Assembly: GCF_028748185.1 (NCBI RefSeq)
Contig: NZ_CP118164.1
Coordinates: forward strand, 3,497,814 to 3,561,813
Source of the DNA: Bremerella sp. P1
GTDB taxonomy: Bacteria; Planctomycetota; Planctomycetia; Pirellulales; Pirellulaceae
DNA length: 64,000 bases
Direction of reading: 5' to 3'
This document shows, in pieces, positions 9,308-18,113 of the stretch. The first letter of the stretch is position 1. The number at the start of each line of letters is the position of its first letter. Position numbers and translations under genes: made by a program. The notes beneath the pieces were generated by a model. It was not told where the DNA came from. It ran no database searches and saw only the letters and a program-made list of their open reading frames with translations.

Positions 9308-12300
9308 ATGAAAAAAGATCGAACGGATTCGACAGAAACGACCAGCAGTTGGAGCAAGTGGCGCCCCTTGGTGGTCATGACGTTTCTGATCTTCCTGGTG
9401 GTGATGCTGCCGTCGATCGCGGCGCAAACGCCACTCTTGTCGTGGGGGGTCGCCCAGGCGACTTCTGATCTCAACGGCAAGGTTACTGTCAGCTCGGCCT
9501 CGCTGGGCTGGTTCTCGCCCATCGTTTTGAACGGAGTGGAAGTCGTCGATGCCGAAGGAGCTCCCGTTGCGGAAATTCCTACGATTCGTGTTAGCCAATC
9601 GCTGCTAGGGCTGATCGGCAATGCGGCGAATTTGGGGACGATCGAAATCAACCAGCCGGTCGTCCATGTGACCGTATCGCAGGGAAAGAGCAATCTCGAA
9701 CAACTGTTGCCGGTTGCGGAAGCGCCCTCGGAAGCCGATGGGCAAGAGGCGTCTACTCCGCGGACGTTTCGATTGGTCGTTCGCCAAGGAACGGTTCATT
9801 TAGCCGATGGGAATTCTTCGCGGACTTGGACCCTGGAAGACCTGGCAGCCGACGTCGACTTTCGTGATGCCAATATTCCTGCCCCGTGTACGTTTTCCGC
9901 AAGCCTGCGGGATCGTGATCAACTTGGAGCCATGCAGGGTAAGGGAGCTTTGCCTACCGGTTCCGGCGACGCCAAGTTTTCAGTCGTGACAAAGGGGATT
10001 CCGCTAGGTATTACTGAGCTTGTTGGTACACGAATGGGGCAGCAGATCTTTGCCCAAGGAGAGCTCAACGGGCAGGTCGATCTTGTTTCATCGCAAGTGG
10101 GACCATCGGTTCTGTGCAATCTGGAAGCCAGCGGTATCCAGATGCGTTCGTTGAACTCGGCGCGGGGCGCCGGCTGGAGCAATGGAACCCTACGGGCAAC
10201 CGGCGAAATTGGTCTCGCCGGAAGCCATGCTCAGGCGAATCAATTCACGCTGACCACTGACTGGGGACAAGTGCTGATCAATGGAAGGATTCCGACGACC
10301 CTGACGGCGACATCTTCTCCGAATGCATCCACTGGACAGATCCTGGGAGATGAACCTTGGGAACTGCGTGGCACCATTGATATTGCTCGGTTGGCCAATG
10401 CGTTTCCGGAACTGCTGCAGATACGCGATGATGTCCAGCTACAGGAAGGGCGTGTCACACTGAACCTGGCGAATCATTTCGAGGCAGGGAATTCCTCGGT
10501 GCGAGCGTCCGCGATTGTTTCCAATATTGTGGCGATCGTAAATGGGCGACACGCTGATTGGCAGCAGCCGTTGGAACTGTCGGCAGCCATTTCGATGCCT
10601 GGCGACCAGTTGCAGCTTGATGCGATCGCTTGTCGGTCATCCTTCTTGACAGCCGATGGAAGAACCAATGGTCCTCAGACGGACGTCCGCTTCTCCATCG
10701 ATGGCAATCGCCTGGCTTCGGACCTTTCGCGGTTTGTTGATTTGAACGGGAACCAGTTCGCAGGCACCCTCGAAGGATCGCTGCAAATCCAAAACATGGG
10801 GGGTGGTCGAGTCGGACTTGCGGCTGTGGCCAATGGGGCGAATGTGAAGTGGATGCAAGGTTCGCAGATGATCTTCGCCGAGCCTAATCTACAAACGCAG
10901 GTACAATCGAACATTGTCTTGCAGAACGCAGCACTACAGCAGATCGAGTCGGCCAATGCCTCGCTGCAAGCCGGTACGACAACGCTTACTGCCCAGACTT
11001 CGGCGCCAGTCATCTTGAGCGAGGACACGGTCTGGCCACTTAAGCTGCAGTTGCAAGGGGCAGTCGATCCGATCTGGATGCAGCTTCGCGGACTGATTGG
11101 CTTCGAGGAATTTCAGGTCGGCGGTAATGGCATGGTCCTGGCAAAGCTGGCCATGGGGACCAACCAATGGCTGATTGAAGGAGTGAACGTCGACCTGAAT
11201 GAGTTCTCATTGACTGGGCCTGCGACGCAAGTTCACGAGAAGAAGCTTCGCGTGGAAGGCGGTGCCTTGGTCGATTGGGCGGCGCAGCACTTTTCGAGCA
11301 AACAGTTCACTGTGGTCGGCACGACGATCTCGGCTCGCGGGACGGAAGTCAACGTTCCGCTTGCGAGCGGCGAGACGGCATCGGGGCAACTGGCCTATCG
11401 CGTCGATCTAAGTCGCGGTGTGCACTGGGTCGTTCCGCCAGAGTGGCTGGGTCAAAACCAAGTTGCCGGAGAGATGTCCGGTACCATGACGCTTTCCAGC
11501 GATAGCAATGGCATTGTTCTCCAGAATAGCGGACAGATTGCCAATTGGGAGTTCGTCGTTCCAGGGACTAGCCCGAACGGAACCCTTCAGCCGCAGATGC
11601 AGCCAGCCTCAGTGAGCCGCCAGACGCTCGCTTGGCGTGAAGCCAACCTGGCGTATATGCAATCGCTGAGTTTGAATCACAACGAAGACGCCTTGGCCTT
11701 GCACGAATGCAAACTGAACTGCTCCGCCTTGAAGCTTTCAGCCCAGGGTGGCATAAGCCAGTTGTCGTCGGTCGGAAACGTTGCCATTCAAGGGCAGGCA
11801 GAGTACGACTGGGCCAAGATTTCTCCACTGGTGGCCGCGATCATCGGCCCCCAAGTTCAAATCCAAGGACAACGTACGTCTCGCTTTCAATGGAATGGTC
11901 CCCTGTGGGGCGGCGCGAACTCTGCCGGCAATTTATTGACGATCTCACCTGCCTGGGAAGCCGCTGGCGATGTGTCTTGGCAACAAGCCAACCTCTTCGG
12001 CATTCCGGCCGGTGAGTCGACCTTGAATGCTCAACTACGACAAGGCGTCATCCAGCTGACGGCGAATAGCCCTGAGCTTAGTGGAGGGAAGTTGGCGCTC
12101 AACACCCAATTGCTAGTCAACGCGAAGCCGATGCAGTGGCAAGTTCCCGCAGGGCGAGTCATCGAGAACGTCGCCATCACTCCGGAGATGTGTCGCACGT
12201 GGCTGCAGTACGTTGCTCCGATTGTGGCCGATGCAACCCGCGTGGAGGGACGGTTTTCGCTGGATGTGGAACGAGGGCTATTCCCCGTCGAGGATCCGAT

Positions 12301-12811
12301 CCAGGGCGAGTCCAACGGTGTGCTGCACATTCAAGGAGCCGAGGTGCGTTCTGGCCCGTTGGCCCAGGGATACGTGATGCTCGCTCGAAATGTCGAGGCG
12401 CTCGTGAAAGGAAAGCCAGCGGCCGCGATCGATCAAGGTTCGGCGTCGCTCCTTACACTACCTCCGCAGCAGGTTCGCTACCGCGTCGTGAAGGGACGCG
12501 TGTATCACGAGAATTTAATCGTTCAGTCGGGAGATGTTCGCGTGATCACCTCTGGTTGGGTCGACGCGAACCAACAGATGCAGATGATGGCCGCTATTCC
12601 GATTCAAGACAGCTGGGTACAGAAAGCTCCCTGGTTGGCATCGATGCGAGGTACGGCGCTCAACGTGCCGATTTCAGGTTCCATGCAGCAGCCGAAGATC
12701 GATAGCCAGGTGATCGAACAGATGATGCGGGGCATGTTGGACAATGCTGCCCGCGGAGCTCTGCAAGATGGAATCAATCGCGGCCTGCAGGAATTGTTCG
12801 GACCGCGATAA
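9308..12811 (+). CDS. AsmA/TamB-like envelope protein
   Basis: About 1167 residues with an N-terminal membrane anchor (VVMTFLIFLVVMLPSI) and a very long region of repetitive beta-strand sequence. The first part resembles AsmA-type domains: SLGWFSPIVLNGVEVVDAEG followed by an IRVSQSLLGLI segment. The C-terminus repeats the ending of the DUF3971/TamB-like bridge proteins (amphipathic TSGWVD, IPISGSMQQPKI). Such proteins span the periplasm and help move phospholipids or insert outer-membrane proteins. The ATG at 9308 is chosen because the lysine-rich KKDR stretch and the membrane helix follow directly; an upstream in-frame start at 9239 would add 23 residues. Role inferred from architecture only. 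Confidence 0.7.
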   Translation: MKKDRTDSTETTSSWSKWRPLVVMTFLIFLVVMLPSIAAQTPLLSWGVAQATSDLNGKVTVSSASLGWFSPIVLNGVEVVDAEGAPVAEIPTIRVSQSLLGLIGNAANLGTIEINQPVVHVTVSQGKSNLEQLLPVAEAPSEADGQEASTPRTFRLVVRQGTVHLADGNSSRTWTLEDLAADVDFRDANIPAPCTFSASLRDRDQLGAMQGKGALPTGSGDAKFSVVTKGIPLGITELVGTRMGQQIFAQGELNGQVDLVSSQVGPSVLCNLEASGIQMRSLNSARGAGWSNGTLRATGEIGLAGSHAQANQFTLTTDWGQVLINGRIPTTLTATSSPNASTGQILGDEPWELRGTIDIARLANAFPELLQIRDDVQLQEGRVTLNLANHFEAGNSSVRASAIVSNIVAIVNGRHADWQQPLELSAAISMPGDQLQLDAIACRSSFLTADGRTNGPQTDVRFSIDGNRLASDLSRFVDLNGNQFAGTLEGSLQIQNMGGGRVGLAAVANGANVKWMQGSQMIFAEPNLQTQVQSNIVLQNAALQQIESANASLQAGTTTLTAQTSAPVILSEDTVWPLKLQLQGAVDPIWMQLRGLIGFEEFQVGGNGMVLAKLAMGTNQWLIEGVNVDLNEFSLTGPATQVHEKKLRVEGGALVDWAAQHFSSKQFTVVGTTISARGTEVNVPLASGETASGQLAYRVDLSRGVHWVVPPEWLGQNQVAGEMSGTMTLSSDSNGIVLQNSGQIANWEFVVPGTSPNGTLQPQMQPASVSRQTLAWREANLAYMQSLSLNHNEDALALHECKLNCSALKLSAQGGISQLSSVGNVAIQGQAEYDWAKISPLVAAIIGPQVQIQGQRTSRFQWNGPLWGGANSAGNLLTISPAWEAAGDVSWQQANLFGIPAGESTLNAQLRQGVIQLTANSPELSGGKLALNTQLLVNAKPMQWQVPAGRVIENVAITPEMCRTWLQYVAPIVADATRVEGRFSLDVERGLFPVEDPIQGESNGVLHIQGAEVRSGPLAQGYVMLARNVEALVKGKPAAAIDQGSASLLTLPPQQVRYRVVKGRVYHENLIVQSGDVRVITSGWVDANQQMQMMAAIPIQDSWVQKAPWLASMRGTALNVPISGSMQQPKIDSQVIEQMMRGMLDNAARGALQDGINRGLQELFGPR

Positions 12812-12827
12812 CGTAGCGGGTAGATAG

Positions 12828-13262
12828 TCAGGCAGGGCAGGCGGCAAATCGACGAAACTCTCCTTCGTCGATGAAGACTGCTTCATTGGAAAGCTGAAAG
12901 ACGAGGTCCGTACCGGGCCAGCCCATCGCGCTCAGTAGCGTATCAAACGCTTCTTCCGAGCAGTTCCCCTTGATCTCAGCCGAGTGCAAACGACCATTGC
13001 GGTCGTACAAGACACCATCGACTTGCCAGGTGTCACCACTTTCGTTTTCATCTGCCCAGACGAATGATCCATCAGGCTCGAATAACATGCGGGGTAGATT
13101 ATTCAGCCGGGACTGCGCGCTCTCGAATGAGCATCCCATCGGTTCACCCAAAACGACGGGTGATATCGACAGAGTCTGTAGTCGTAGTCCTCGTGCTTTG
13201 AGCAAAGGACCCAACTGCAGGGATCGGGGGCGGGCATGCACCGAAACGTGGAACCGATACAT
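12828..13262 (-). CDS. conserved hypothetical protein downstream of cutA
   Basis: A 144-residue protein of unknown function read from the ATG at 13262, 14 bases after the cutA stop, so the two are probably co-transcribed. It begins MYRFHVSVHARPRSLQLG and has a central block DGSFVWADENESGDTWQVDG, then NGRLHSAEIKGNCS and a terminal QLSNEAVFIDEGEFRRF. The reading frame stays open further upstream, but that part would overlap cutA in another frame and looks non-coding. No signal peptide, membrane segment or catalytic motif is visible. It is a soluble alpha/beta protein in appearance; I do not recognise the family. Confidence 0.6.
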   Translation of the reverse strand: MYRFHVSVHARPRSLQLGPLLKARGLRLQTLSISPVVLGEPMGCSFESAQSRLNNLPRMLFEPDGSFVWADENESGDTWQVDGVLYDRNGRLHSAEIKGNCSEEAFDTLLSAMGWPGTDLVFQLSNEAVFIDEGEFRRFAACPA

Positions 13263-13276
13263 CGACTTATTACTAA

Positions 13277-13594
13277 TTAAGTTACTGATTGGGCCACCCA
13301 CTCTAAATACTCGCTCGACCCATCGACGATGGGGATCGCAATGATCTCCGGAACGTCGTATGAATGGTGCTGGCGAATCAGTTCGGCTAGTGAGGAAAAT
13401 ACTTGGCTCGTCGTCTTGATCGAGACCAAAAACTCTTCTTCTTTCTGGATGGTGCCTTGCCACTGATAGACAGATGTCATCGGACCAACAATCTGGACAC
13501 ATGCCCCTTGGGCGTGCTGAATGATGATCTCGGCAAGCTTCTCAGCATCCGCAGAACTACCGGTCGTTGTTTGAACCACGATCGCCTGCGACAT
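13277..13594 (-). CDS. cutA: CutA family divalent-cation tolerance protein
   Basis: A 105-residue CutA1-type protein: a beta-alpha-beta ferredoxin-like fold that forms very stable trimers. Recognisable parts are the N-terminal strand IVVQTTTGSSADAEKLAE, the VGPMTSVYQWQGTIQKEEEFLVSIKT core with its conserved WQG and EEE, and the C-terminal HSYDVPEIIAIPIV, all diagnostic of CutA. Linked to copper and other divalent metal tolerance in Escherichia coli, but the exact biochemical role is unsettled. The ATG at 13594 has GGAGGT ten bases upstream; a TTG at 13612 in the same frame lies inside that site and is rejected. Confidence 0.93.
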   Translation of the reverse strand: MSQAIVVQTTTGSSADAEKLAEIIIQHAQGACVQIVGPMTSVYQWQGTIQKEEEFLVSIKTTSQVFSSLAELIRQHHSYDVPEIIAIPIVDGSSEYLEWVAQSVT

Positions 13595-13715
13595 GCCGTT
13601 TAACACCTCCAAAAGAAGGAAGAATCTCCAACGTGCTGCCCCACGCGATAGTCTACTTGATTGATTGGGGATGCGGGCACGTCTTTCCGTGTGGGTTTCC
13701 GCAAAGGACGTTAGG

Positions 13716-15263
13716 TTATCGTTGCGGACGAATCGATTGGTTCGATTTGCGCAACGGACCCCCTAGCGGTTCATAGACTGGAGAGGGGGGGGCGGGTATT
13801 GTATGACCACCCAGCGGCGATGATTTACCGGGTGATCGAAGTGGTGGGGTGAACACCGGGTTGGCTTTGGGAGCCATGACGTTTTGCGCGCCATCCACGC
13901 GGAATCGTCGAATGGGCGACGGTGCCGTTCCGAGGATTCCGCTCCAGACCTCGTACGGAGCTCCTTGGCGCTCATCGTCTCGGTAGAAAGTCAGGTAGGT
14001 CATCTTCTCCGAGGGGAGGAATTCTCGCCAGTCGCCGTTGCCGCATGTAGGCGTGTAAACGCGACGCCAAGTTCCGCAGTTGAAGTAGAGTTGGCTGAGC
14101 ATGTAGCCATCCGCGAAACTGGCATCCAGTGGAACGGTCTCGTCGCTATGTGTGTGACCGAAGACGATGTGTTTTGCGCGACGATTGCGGAACTCGCACT
14201 CTTCCATCGCTTTCTTCGAGAGTGATTTGGTTTGACCTTGTTTACGCAGCCAAGCCATGATGCGCTGCCCCCAGGTCTCTTCATCTTGATACCGGAACTT
14301 CAAGAGCGTCCCAAGCTCTTCCAGATCTCGCACGCCGAATGAGTTGTCGCGGTCGAGCTGGTAGATCAGAGGCATCATCTGGGCAATCACGCGGTCCCAG
14401 CAGTTCTTCAGTTCGTACTGAAGCGAAGTGACGGGACAAGAGATCTTCATCATTTGGTTCAGACATACCGGAGCCATCACCAACGGACGAACGTGATCCA
14501 ATTCCTGCAGTCCCAGCTGGCAAGACGCCGGCAGTTGTTCGGCAAAGCCATGTTGGATCTCGAAGCGAAAACGCATGAGTCCTTCGATGAGAACGATGTC
14601 TGCCAGGCTGGCTCGGTCGCGGTGGCCTGCGTAGCTAAGGTTGTCGAAAACATCACCGTGACGCGCAAACATGCGATGTTGACGGAAAGCGGCCAACAAT
14701 TCGGTATCTTCGGCTGGCTCGTGCGCGAAGGGGCGCTCCGGCGAGTTGTTGAGTCCGATCGCATCGACGATGGCGGCGCGAACCTCGTTCATTTCTGGAT
14801 TCGCTAAGTGCAATGGCCAGTCTGCATTGCCCACCATGTAGTGAATGCGAACGGGGACGGGTTGCAAGTCGTCATCAAAAGCGGGTTTGCCATCGGAGGA
14901 CATGCCAGGGACACGCACGGCTTGTCGTGTGCTGATCCCTTTCAGCACAGCGGTCGTTTCAAGGTTGCGGGTGAGGATACTAGAAACAACGGCGCTCACG
15001 CGTTTGCAGAATTCGCCTGATTGCTGTGCGTTCCATGGCTTCGGCCCATCGATGAGCCACCGTGACGAACGCATGATGTCTAAGACATCTCCCAGCAGAA
15101 CAAGATCGATTTTGGGAATGGGGCGGTACTGGCCATCACTTCGCCACGAGGCGCGCACAGCTAGATCTTGTAGTCGTTCCGTGAAGATCCGAAAGGCCCC
15201 GGAATCGAGGGTCTCGCAACTTGTATCGTCGGTGAGATGGAGATCGCTGAGTACGACTAACAT
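13716..15263 (-). CDS. calcineurin-like metallophosphoesterase
   Basis: A 515-residue protein with the ordered motifs of calcineurin-type phosphoesterases: VLSDLHLTDD at the extreme N-terminus (D7, H9), LVLLGDVLDI, MVGNADW in place of GNHD, and VFGHTHSDE near residue 375. These residues bind the two catalytic metals. It is much longer than small phosphodiesterases of the fold; the central and C-terminal parts are not recognised, and the last 60 residues are Pro/Ser-rich. No signal peptide is seen, so it is probably cytoplasmic. The ATG at 15263 is preferred because the first motif begins only six residues later; an in-frame ATG at 15305 is possible. Substrate unknown. Confidence 0.8.
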   Translation of the reverse strand: MLVVLSDLHLTDDTSCETLDSGAFRIFTERLQDLAVRASWRSDGQYRPIPKIDLVLLGDVLDIMRSSRWLIDGPKPWNAQQSGEFCKRVSAVVSSILTRNLETTAVLKGISTRQAVRVPGMSSDGKPAFDDDLQPVPVRIHYMVGNADWPLHLANPEMNEVRAAIVDAIGLNNSPERPFAHEPAEDTELLAAFRQHRMFARHGDVFDNLSYAGHRDRASLADIVLIEGLMRFRFEIQHGFAEQLPASCQLGLQELDHVRPLVMAPVCLNQMMKISCPVTSLQYELKNCWDRVIAQMMPLIYQLDRDNSFGVRDLEELGTLLKFRYQDEETWGQRIMAWLRKQGQTKSLSKKAMEECEFRNRRAKHIVFGHTHSDETVPLDASFADGYMLSQLYFNCGTWRRVYTPTCGNGDWREFLPSEKMTYLTFYRDDERQGAPYEVWSGILGTAPSPIRRFRVDGAQNVMAPKANPVFTPPLRSPGKSSPLGGHTIPAPPSPVYEPLGGPLRKSNQSIRPQR

Positions 15264-15455
15264 GTTGAATCCCCGCGGATTAGATACCCAAAAGCGACGC
15301 GTCATTCCGCGTAAATGACGCATCGGAAACCCTTGAAGTGAATCGGTTGCGCCGAACGCGTAGCGTTAGCTTTATCGCGAGAAGCCGTACAGACTGTGCG
15401 GCGATTTGGCTGAAGAGTCAGCGATATCCTGTCATAGCTATCGCTGATGGTATTG

Positions 15456-16370
15456 CTAGCGAACTCGTTTGCGTGCTTTGAGAGCGATATAGCGCTCTTC
15501 CGGCATGGTGATGCTGGTGACGCGCACGCCGAACTTGTCTCCGATCTTCACGGCTTCTCCCTCGGCGATCTTTTGACGACCGATCTCGACATCGAGCGTG
15601 TCTTCGCACGACTTGTCGAATTGAATGATCGTCCCCACGCCGACGTTCACGATGTCGTTCACCTTCATCTTCTTGGCCGCCAAGATCACACGGATCGGCA
15701 CTTCAATTTGCAGCAAGCTACGACCAAAGCTTGGCAGTTCGCTGTAGCTGCCAATGCGTGGACGAGTCGCCGTTGGCTGAGGACTGGGGGATGGTGCTGG
15801 GGCGGCAGGCTTAGCCGGGGCTTCCTTTACTTCCTCAGTGACTGCCTCAGGCGGAGTTGCCTCGGCTTGGAAAACGTCGGCGGGCTTGGTTAAAGGCCAG
15901 ACCATCAACGCTTCGTGTTCTGTACCGTCGATTTCCAGCTGCAAGGAAAGCTTGGCTGGGCTTTCTCCCGGTGCTCCGTTTTGACAGGCAGTCGCCAGGT
16001 CGTCGGTGGCTTGGACTTGGAACTCCATGGCCATGAACTCTTCCGGCAAGAGCGTCATGCCGAGTTCCTGACCGAGTGTCGCTAACTTGCTTTCGCCGGT
16101 TGGGTCCGGATCGGTATACCAATCCGGCAGTATACCGCTGGACTGGGAAATGAGGATCAATGCGGCCTCAGATTCGACATTCAAGACAATCGCCAGGCCG
16201 GGGACTTTCCAGTCGGTTAAGTCCGCATCGACCGAAAGTTCGCTCCCTTCACCCAACTTGAGCTGGATCTTTTGATCAAATGCCCTCGAAAACGCATCCG
16301 ACGCTTCCACAGCGGTTGCTTCGCAGGCCGCGATGACTTCGGAAAGAGCTTCGATGTTGAATGCAGTCAT
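15456..16370 (-). CDS. FliN/SpoA-domain protein (flagellar motor switch type)
   Basis: A 304-residue protein with a C-terminal SpoA domain as in FliN, FliM and type III secretion C-ring proteins (residues about 225-295: LLQIEVPIRVILAAKKMKV, GTIIQFDKSCEDTLDVEI, then GRQKIAEGEAVKIGDKFGV). The N-terminal 160 residues look like a divergent FliM/CheC-like or first SpoA half, joined by an Ala/Pro/Glu-rich linker (about 175-215). In FliN this domain builds the C-ring that binds phosphorylated CheY and switches rotation. No other flagellar gene is nearby, so it may be part of a dispersed flagellar set or a stand-alone paralogue. Confidence 0.8.
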   Translation of the reverse strand: MTAFNIEALSEVIAACEATAVEASDAFSRAFDQKIQLKLGEGSELSVDADLTDWKVPGLAIVLNVESEAALILISQSSGILPDWYTDPDPTGESKLATLGQELGMTLLPEEFMAMEFQVQATDDLATACQNGAPGESPAKLSLQLEIDGTEHEALMVWPLTKPADVFQAEATPPEAVTEEVKEAPAKPAAPAPSPSPQPTATRPRIGSYSELPSFGRSLLQIEVPIRVILAAKKMKVNDIVNVGVGTIIQFDKSCEDTLDVEIGRQKIAEGEAVKIGDKFGVRVTSITMPEERYIALKARKRVR

Positions 16371-16626
16371 AGTTCTGAGTGGGATGCAGCGCGCACGGAT
16401 AGATTGTCGTTCGTCTTCTTAGGAATGATCGGCATGCCTGGCCGTTAAACTTGATATATTCGCGCCATATTCTCATCGACTGCTATCACTTCCTGGGCGG
16501 CTAACGTATCTGTTTTCTGTCAGAAAACTGCGAGTTAATTGCCCGAGTTGGATGTGATAGCTGAGAAAAGTTCACATCTATTCACGTCCAGGCATGCCGG
16601 TTCCCGTATTGTCGCCGAGCTTTAAT

Positions 16627-16642
16627 ATGGCTATATTGCCAT
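16627..16642. promoter_or_regulatory. candidate ArsR operator
   Basis: A perfect inverted repeat ATGGC-TATATT-GCCAT lies 14 bases before the arsR start codon. ArsR/SmtB repressors bind such short dyads in their own promoters, so this is the best operator candidate. It is followed by three tandem ATGAAGCC-like octamers (16641-16659) running into the start codon. Binding is inferred from position only. Confidence 0.5.
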
Positions 16643-16656
16643 GAAGCCATGAAGCC

Positions 16657-17013
16657 ATGAATGAAATCGAAACAAAACTCGTAGTAAAAACGCTCGCCCA
16701 GTACGAGGCGCGTGCCAAGGTAGCCAAAGCAATGGCTCACCCTAGCAGGCTGTTCATGCTCGATTTGCTGGGACAGCGCGAAATGTGCGTGCAAGAGCTA
16801 ACGCAGAATGTCGGTTGCGATCAGTCGACCGTTTCCAAGCACTTGGCCATCCTCAAAGAAGTCGGCCTGATTGAGTCACGGCGAGAGGGCACCTCGAACT
16901 TCTACAAGCTCACCTGTGGCTGCCTGGATGGTTTTTTTGGGTGTTTAGAAACCGTCGTCCAGTTAGACGTCGACAAGCGAACTTCTGCGTGTGATGGAGG
17001 CTGTCCGACGTGA
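16657..17013 (+). CDS. arsR: ArsR family transcriptional repressor
   Basis: A 118-residue winged-helix regulator of the ArsR/SmtB family. The helix-turn-helix core is CVQELTQNVGCDQSTVSKHL (residues 44-63), followed by the wing SRREGTSNFYKL. The classical ELCVCDL metal motif is reduced to REMCVQEL with a single cysteine (C44). Further cysteines sit at 54, 87, 89, 96, 112 and 116, so arsenite sensing may use the C-terminal CGC and CDGGC groups instead, as in other variant ArsR sensors. It is the first gene of the ars operon and overlaps the aquaporin by four bases (GTGA). It should repress the operon until trivalent arsenic binds. Confidence 0.92.
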   Translation: MNEIETKLVVKTLAQYEARAKVAKAMAHPSRLFMLDLLGQREMCVQELTQNVGCDQSTVSKHLAILKEVGLIESRREGTSNFYKLTCGCLDGFFGCLETVVQLDVDKRTSACDGGCPT

Positions 17014-17705
17014 GACGATATGTGGCGGAAGTCATCGGTACGTTTGCCCTCGTCTTCGCCGGAACAGGCGCCATCGTCGTCAATGACGTGACCCAGGAAT
17101 CGATCACGCATGTGGGGATTGCCCTGACGTTCGGCATGATTGTCATGGCATTGATTTACGCTCTTGGTGATGTGTCGGGAGCGCACTTCAATCCAGCGGT
17201 CACGATTGGCTTTTGGACGGCTCGCCAGTTTGATGGCAAGGAAGTTGTCCCGTATATCATTGCTCAACTGCTGGGTGCGATTGCAGCGAGTGCCACTCTA
17301 AGAGTCTTGTTTCTAGAGCACGACACGCTCGGTGCGACTTTGCCGGCGGGTGTTTGGTGGCAGTCGTTTGTACTGGAGGTGATCCTTACGTTTCTGTTGA
17401 TGTTCATTATTTTGAATGTCGCGACCGGAGCGAAGGAGAAAGGCATCATGGCAGGGGCCGCAATCGGGGCAACGGTTGGCTTAGAAGCGATGTTCGCTGG
17501 GCCAATTTGTGGGGCCTCAATGAACCCGGCCCGCTCGATGGCGCCCGCTTTAGTAAGTGGTCACTTGGAACATCTGTGGATTTACATCGTGGCCACGATT
17601 GCCGGTGCAATCTTGGCCGTGTTTGCCTATCAATTCGTTCAAACTGAAACCAACTCCGATACAGAACCTGTAGCGGAGCATCATGCGGTAGAGGAAGTGT
17701 CATGA
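17010..17705 (+). CDS. aqpS: aquaporin / aquaglyceroporin (AqpS-like)
   Basis: A 231-residue MIP-family channel with six hydrophobic segments and both NPA motifs: GAHFNPAVTIGFW (about residue 58) and GASMNPARSMAPAL (about residue 170). Placed between arsR and arsC it corresponds to AqpS of the Sinorhizobium meliloti ars operon, where the channel lets arsenite leave the cell down its gradient after arsenate is reduced. No ArsB or Acr3 pump is present in the cluster, which supports that role. The start is GTG overlapping the arsR stop; its own stop overlaps arsC by four bases. The symbol is by context; a MIP protein with another solute cannot be excluded. Confidence 0.85.
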   Translation: MRRYVAEVIGTFALVFAGTGAIVVNDVTQESITHVGIALTFGMIVMALIYALGDVSGAHFNPAVTIGFWTARQFDGKEVVPYIIAQLLGAIAASATLRVLFLEHDTLGATLPAGVWWQSFVLEVILTFLLMFIILNVATGAKEKGIMAGAAIGATVGLEAMFAGPICGASMNPARSMAPALVSGHLEHLWIYIVATIAGAILAVFAYQFVQTETNSDTEPVAEHHAVEEVS

Positions 17706-18112
17706 AACGTGTTTTGATCTTGTGCACAGGCAACTCGTGCCGATCCCAAATGGCGGAAGCGCTTTGGGCGGAACTTGGCAAGGGGGAATGGGACGCCTAT
17801 TCGGCCGGCTCGAAACCTTCCGGCTACGTCCATCCCCTGGCGATTGAAGCGATGAAGGAGTTGAGTGTCGATATTGGTGGCTACGAAAGCAAGTCGGCCA
17901 GCGACTTTCAGCACCAGCCTTTTGATCTGGTGGTTACCGTTTGCGATAACGCCAAGGAAGATTGCCCCATTTATCCGGAAGCGAAACAGACACTGCATTG
18001 GCCTTTCGATGATCCGGCCGATGCCCAGGGAACAAATGAAGAAAAGATGCCGACGTTTCGTCGAGTACGTGACGAAATCAAGGCCACGATTAGTGAATAT
18101 TTAGGAGTCTAA
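17702..18112 (+). CDS. arsC: arsenate reductase, thioredoxin-linked (LMW-PTP fold)
   Basis: A 136-residue ArsC of the Gram-positive pI258 type. The phosphatase loop is C8-TGNSC-R14-S, and the two further redox cysteines are C81 and C88 (VTVCDNAKEDCP), matching the C10/C82/C89 triad of the staphylococcal enzyme. The general-acid region is HWPFDDPADA. It reduces arsenate to arsenite through an internal disulfide relay recycled by thioredoxin. It overlaps the aquaporin by ATGA, so translation is probably coupled. Confidence 0.95.
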   Translation: MKRVLILCTGNSCRSQMAEALWAELGKGEWDAYSAGSKPSGYVHPLAIEAMKELSVDIGGYESKSASDFQHQPFDLVVTVCDNAKEDCPIYPEAKQTLHWPFDDPADAQGTNEEKMPTFRRVRDEIKATISEYLGV

Positions 18113-18113
18113 G

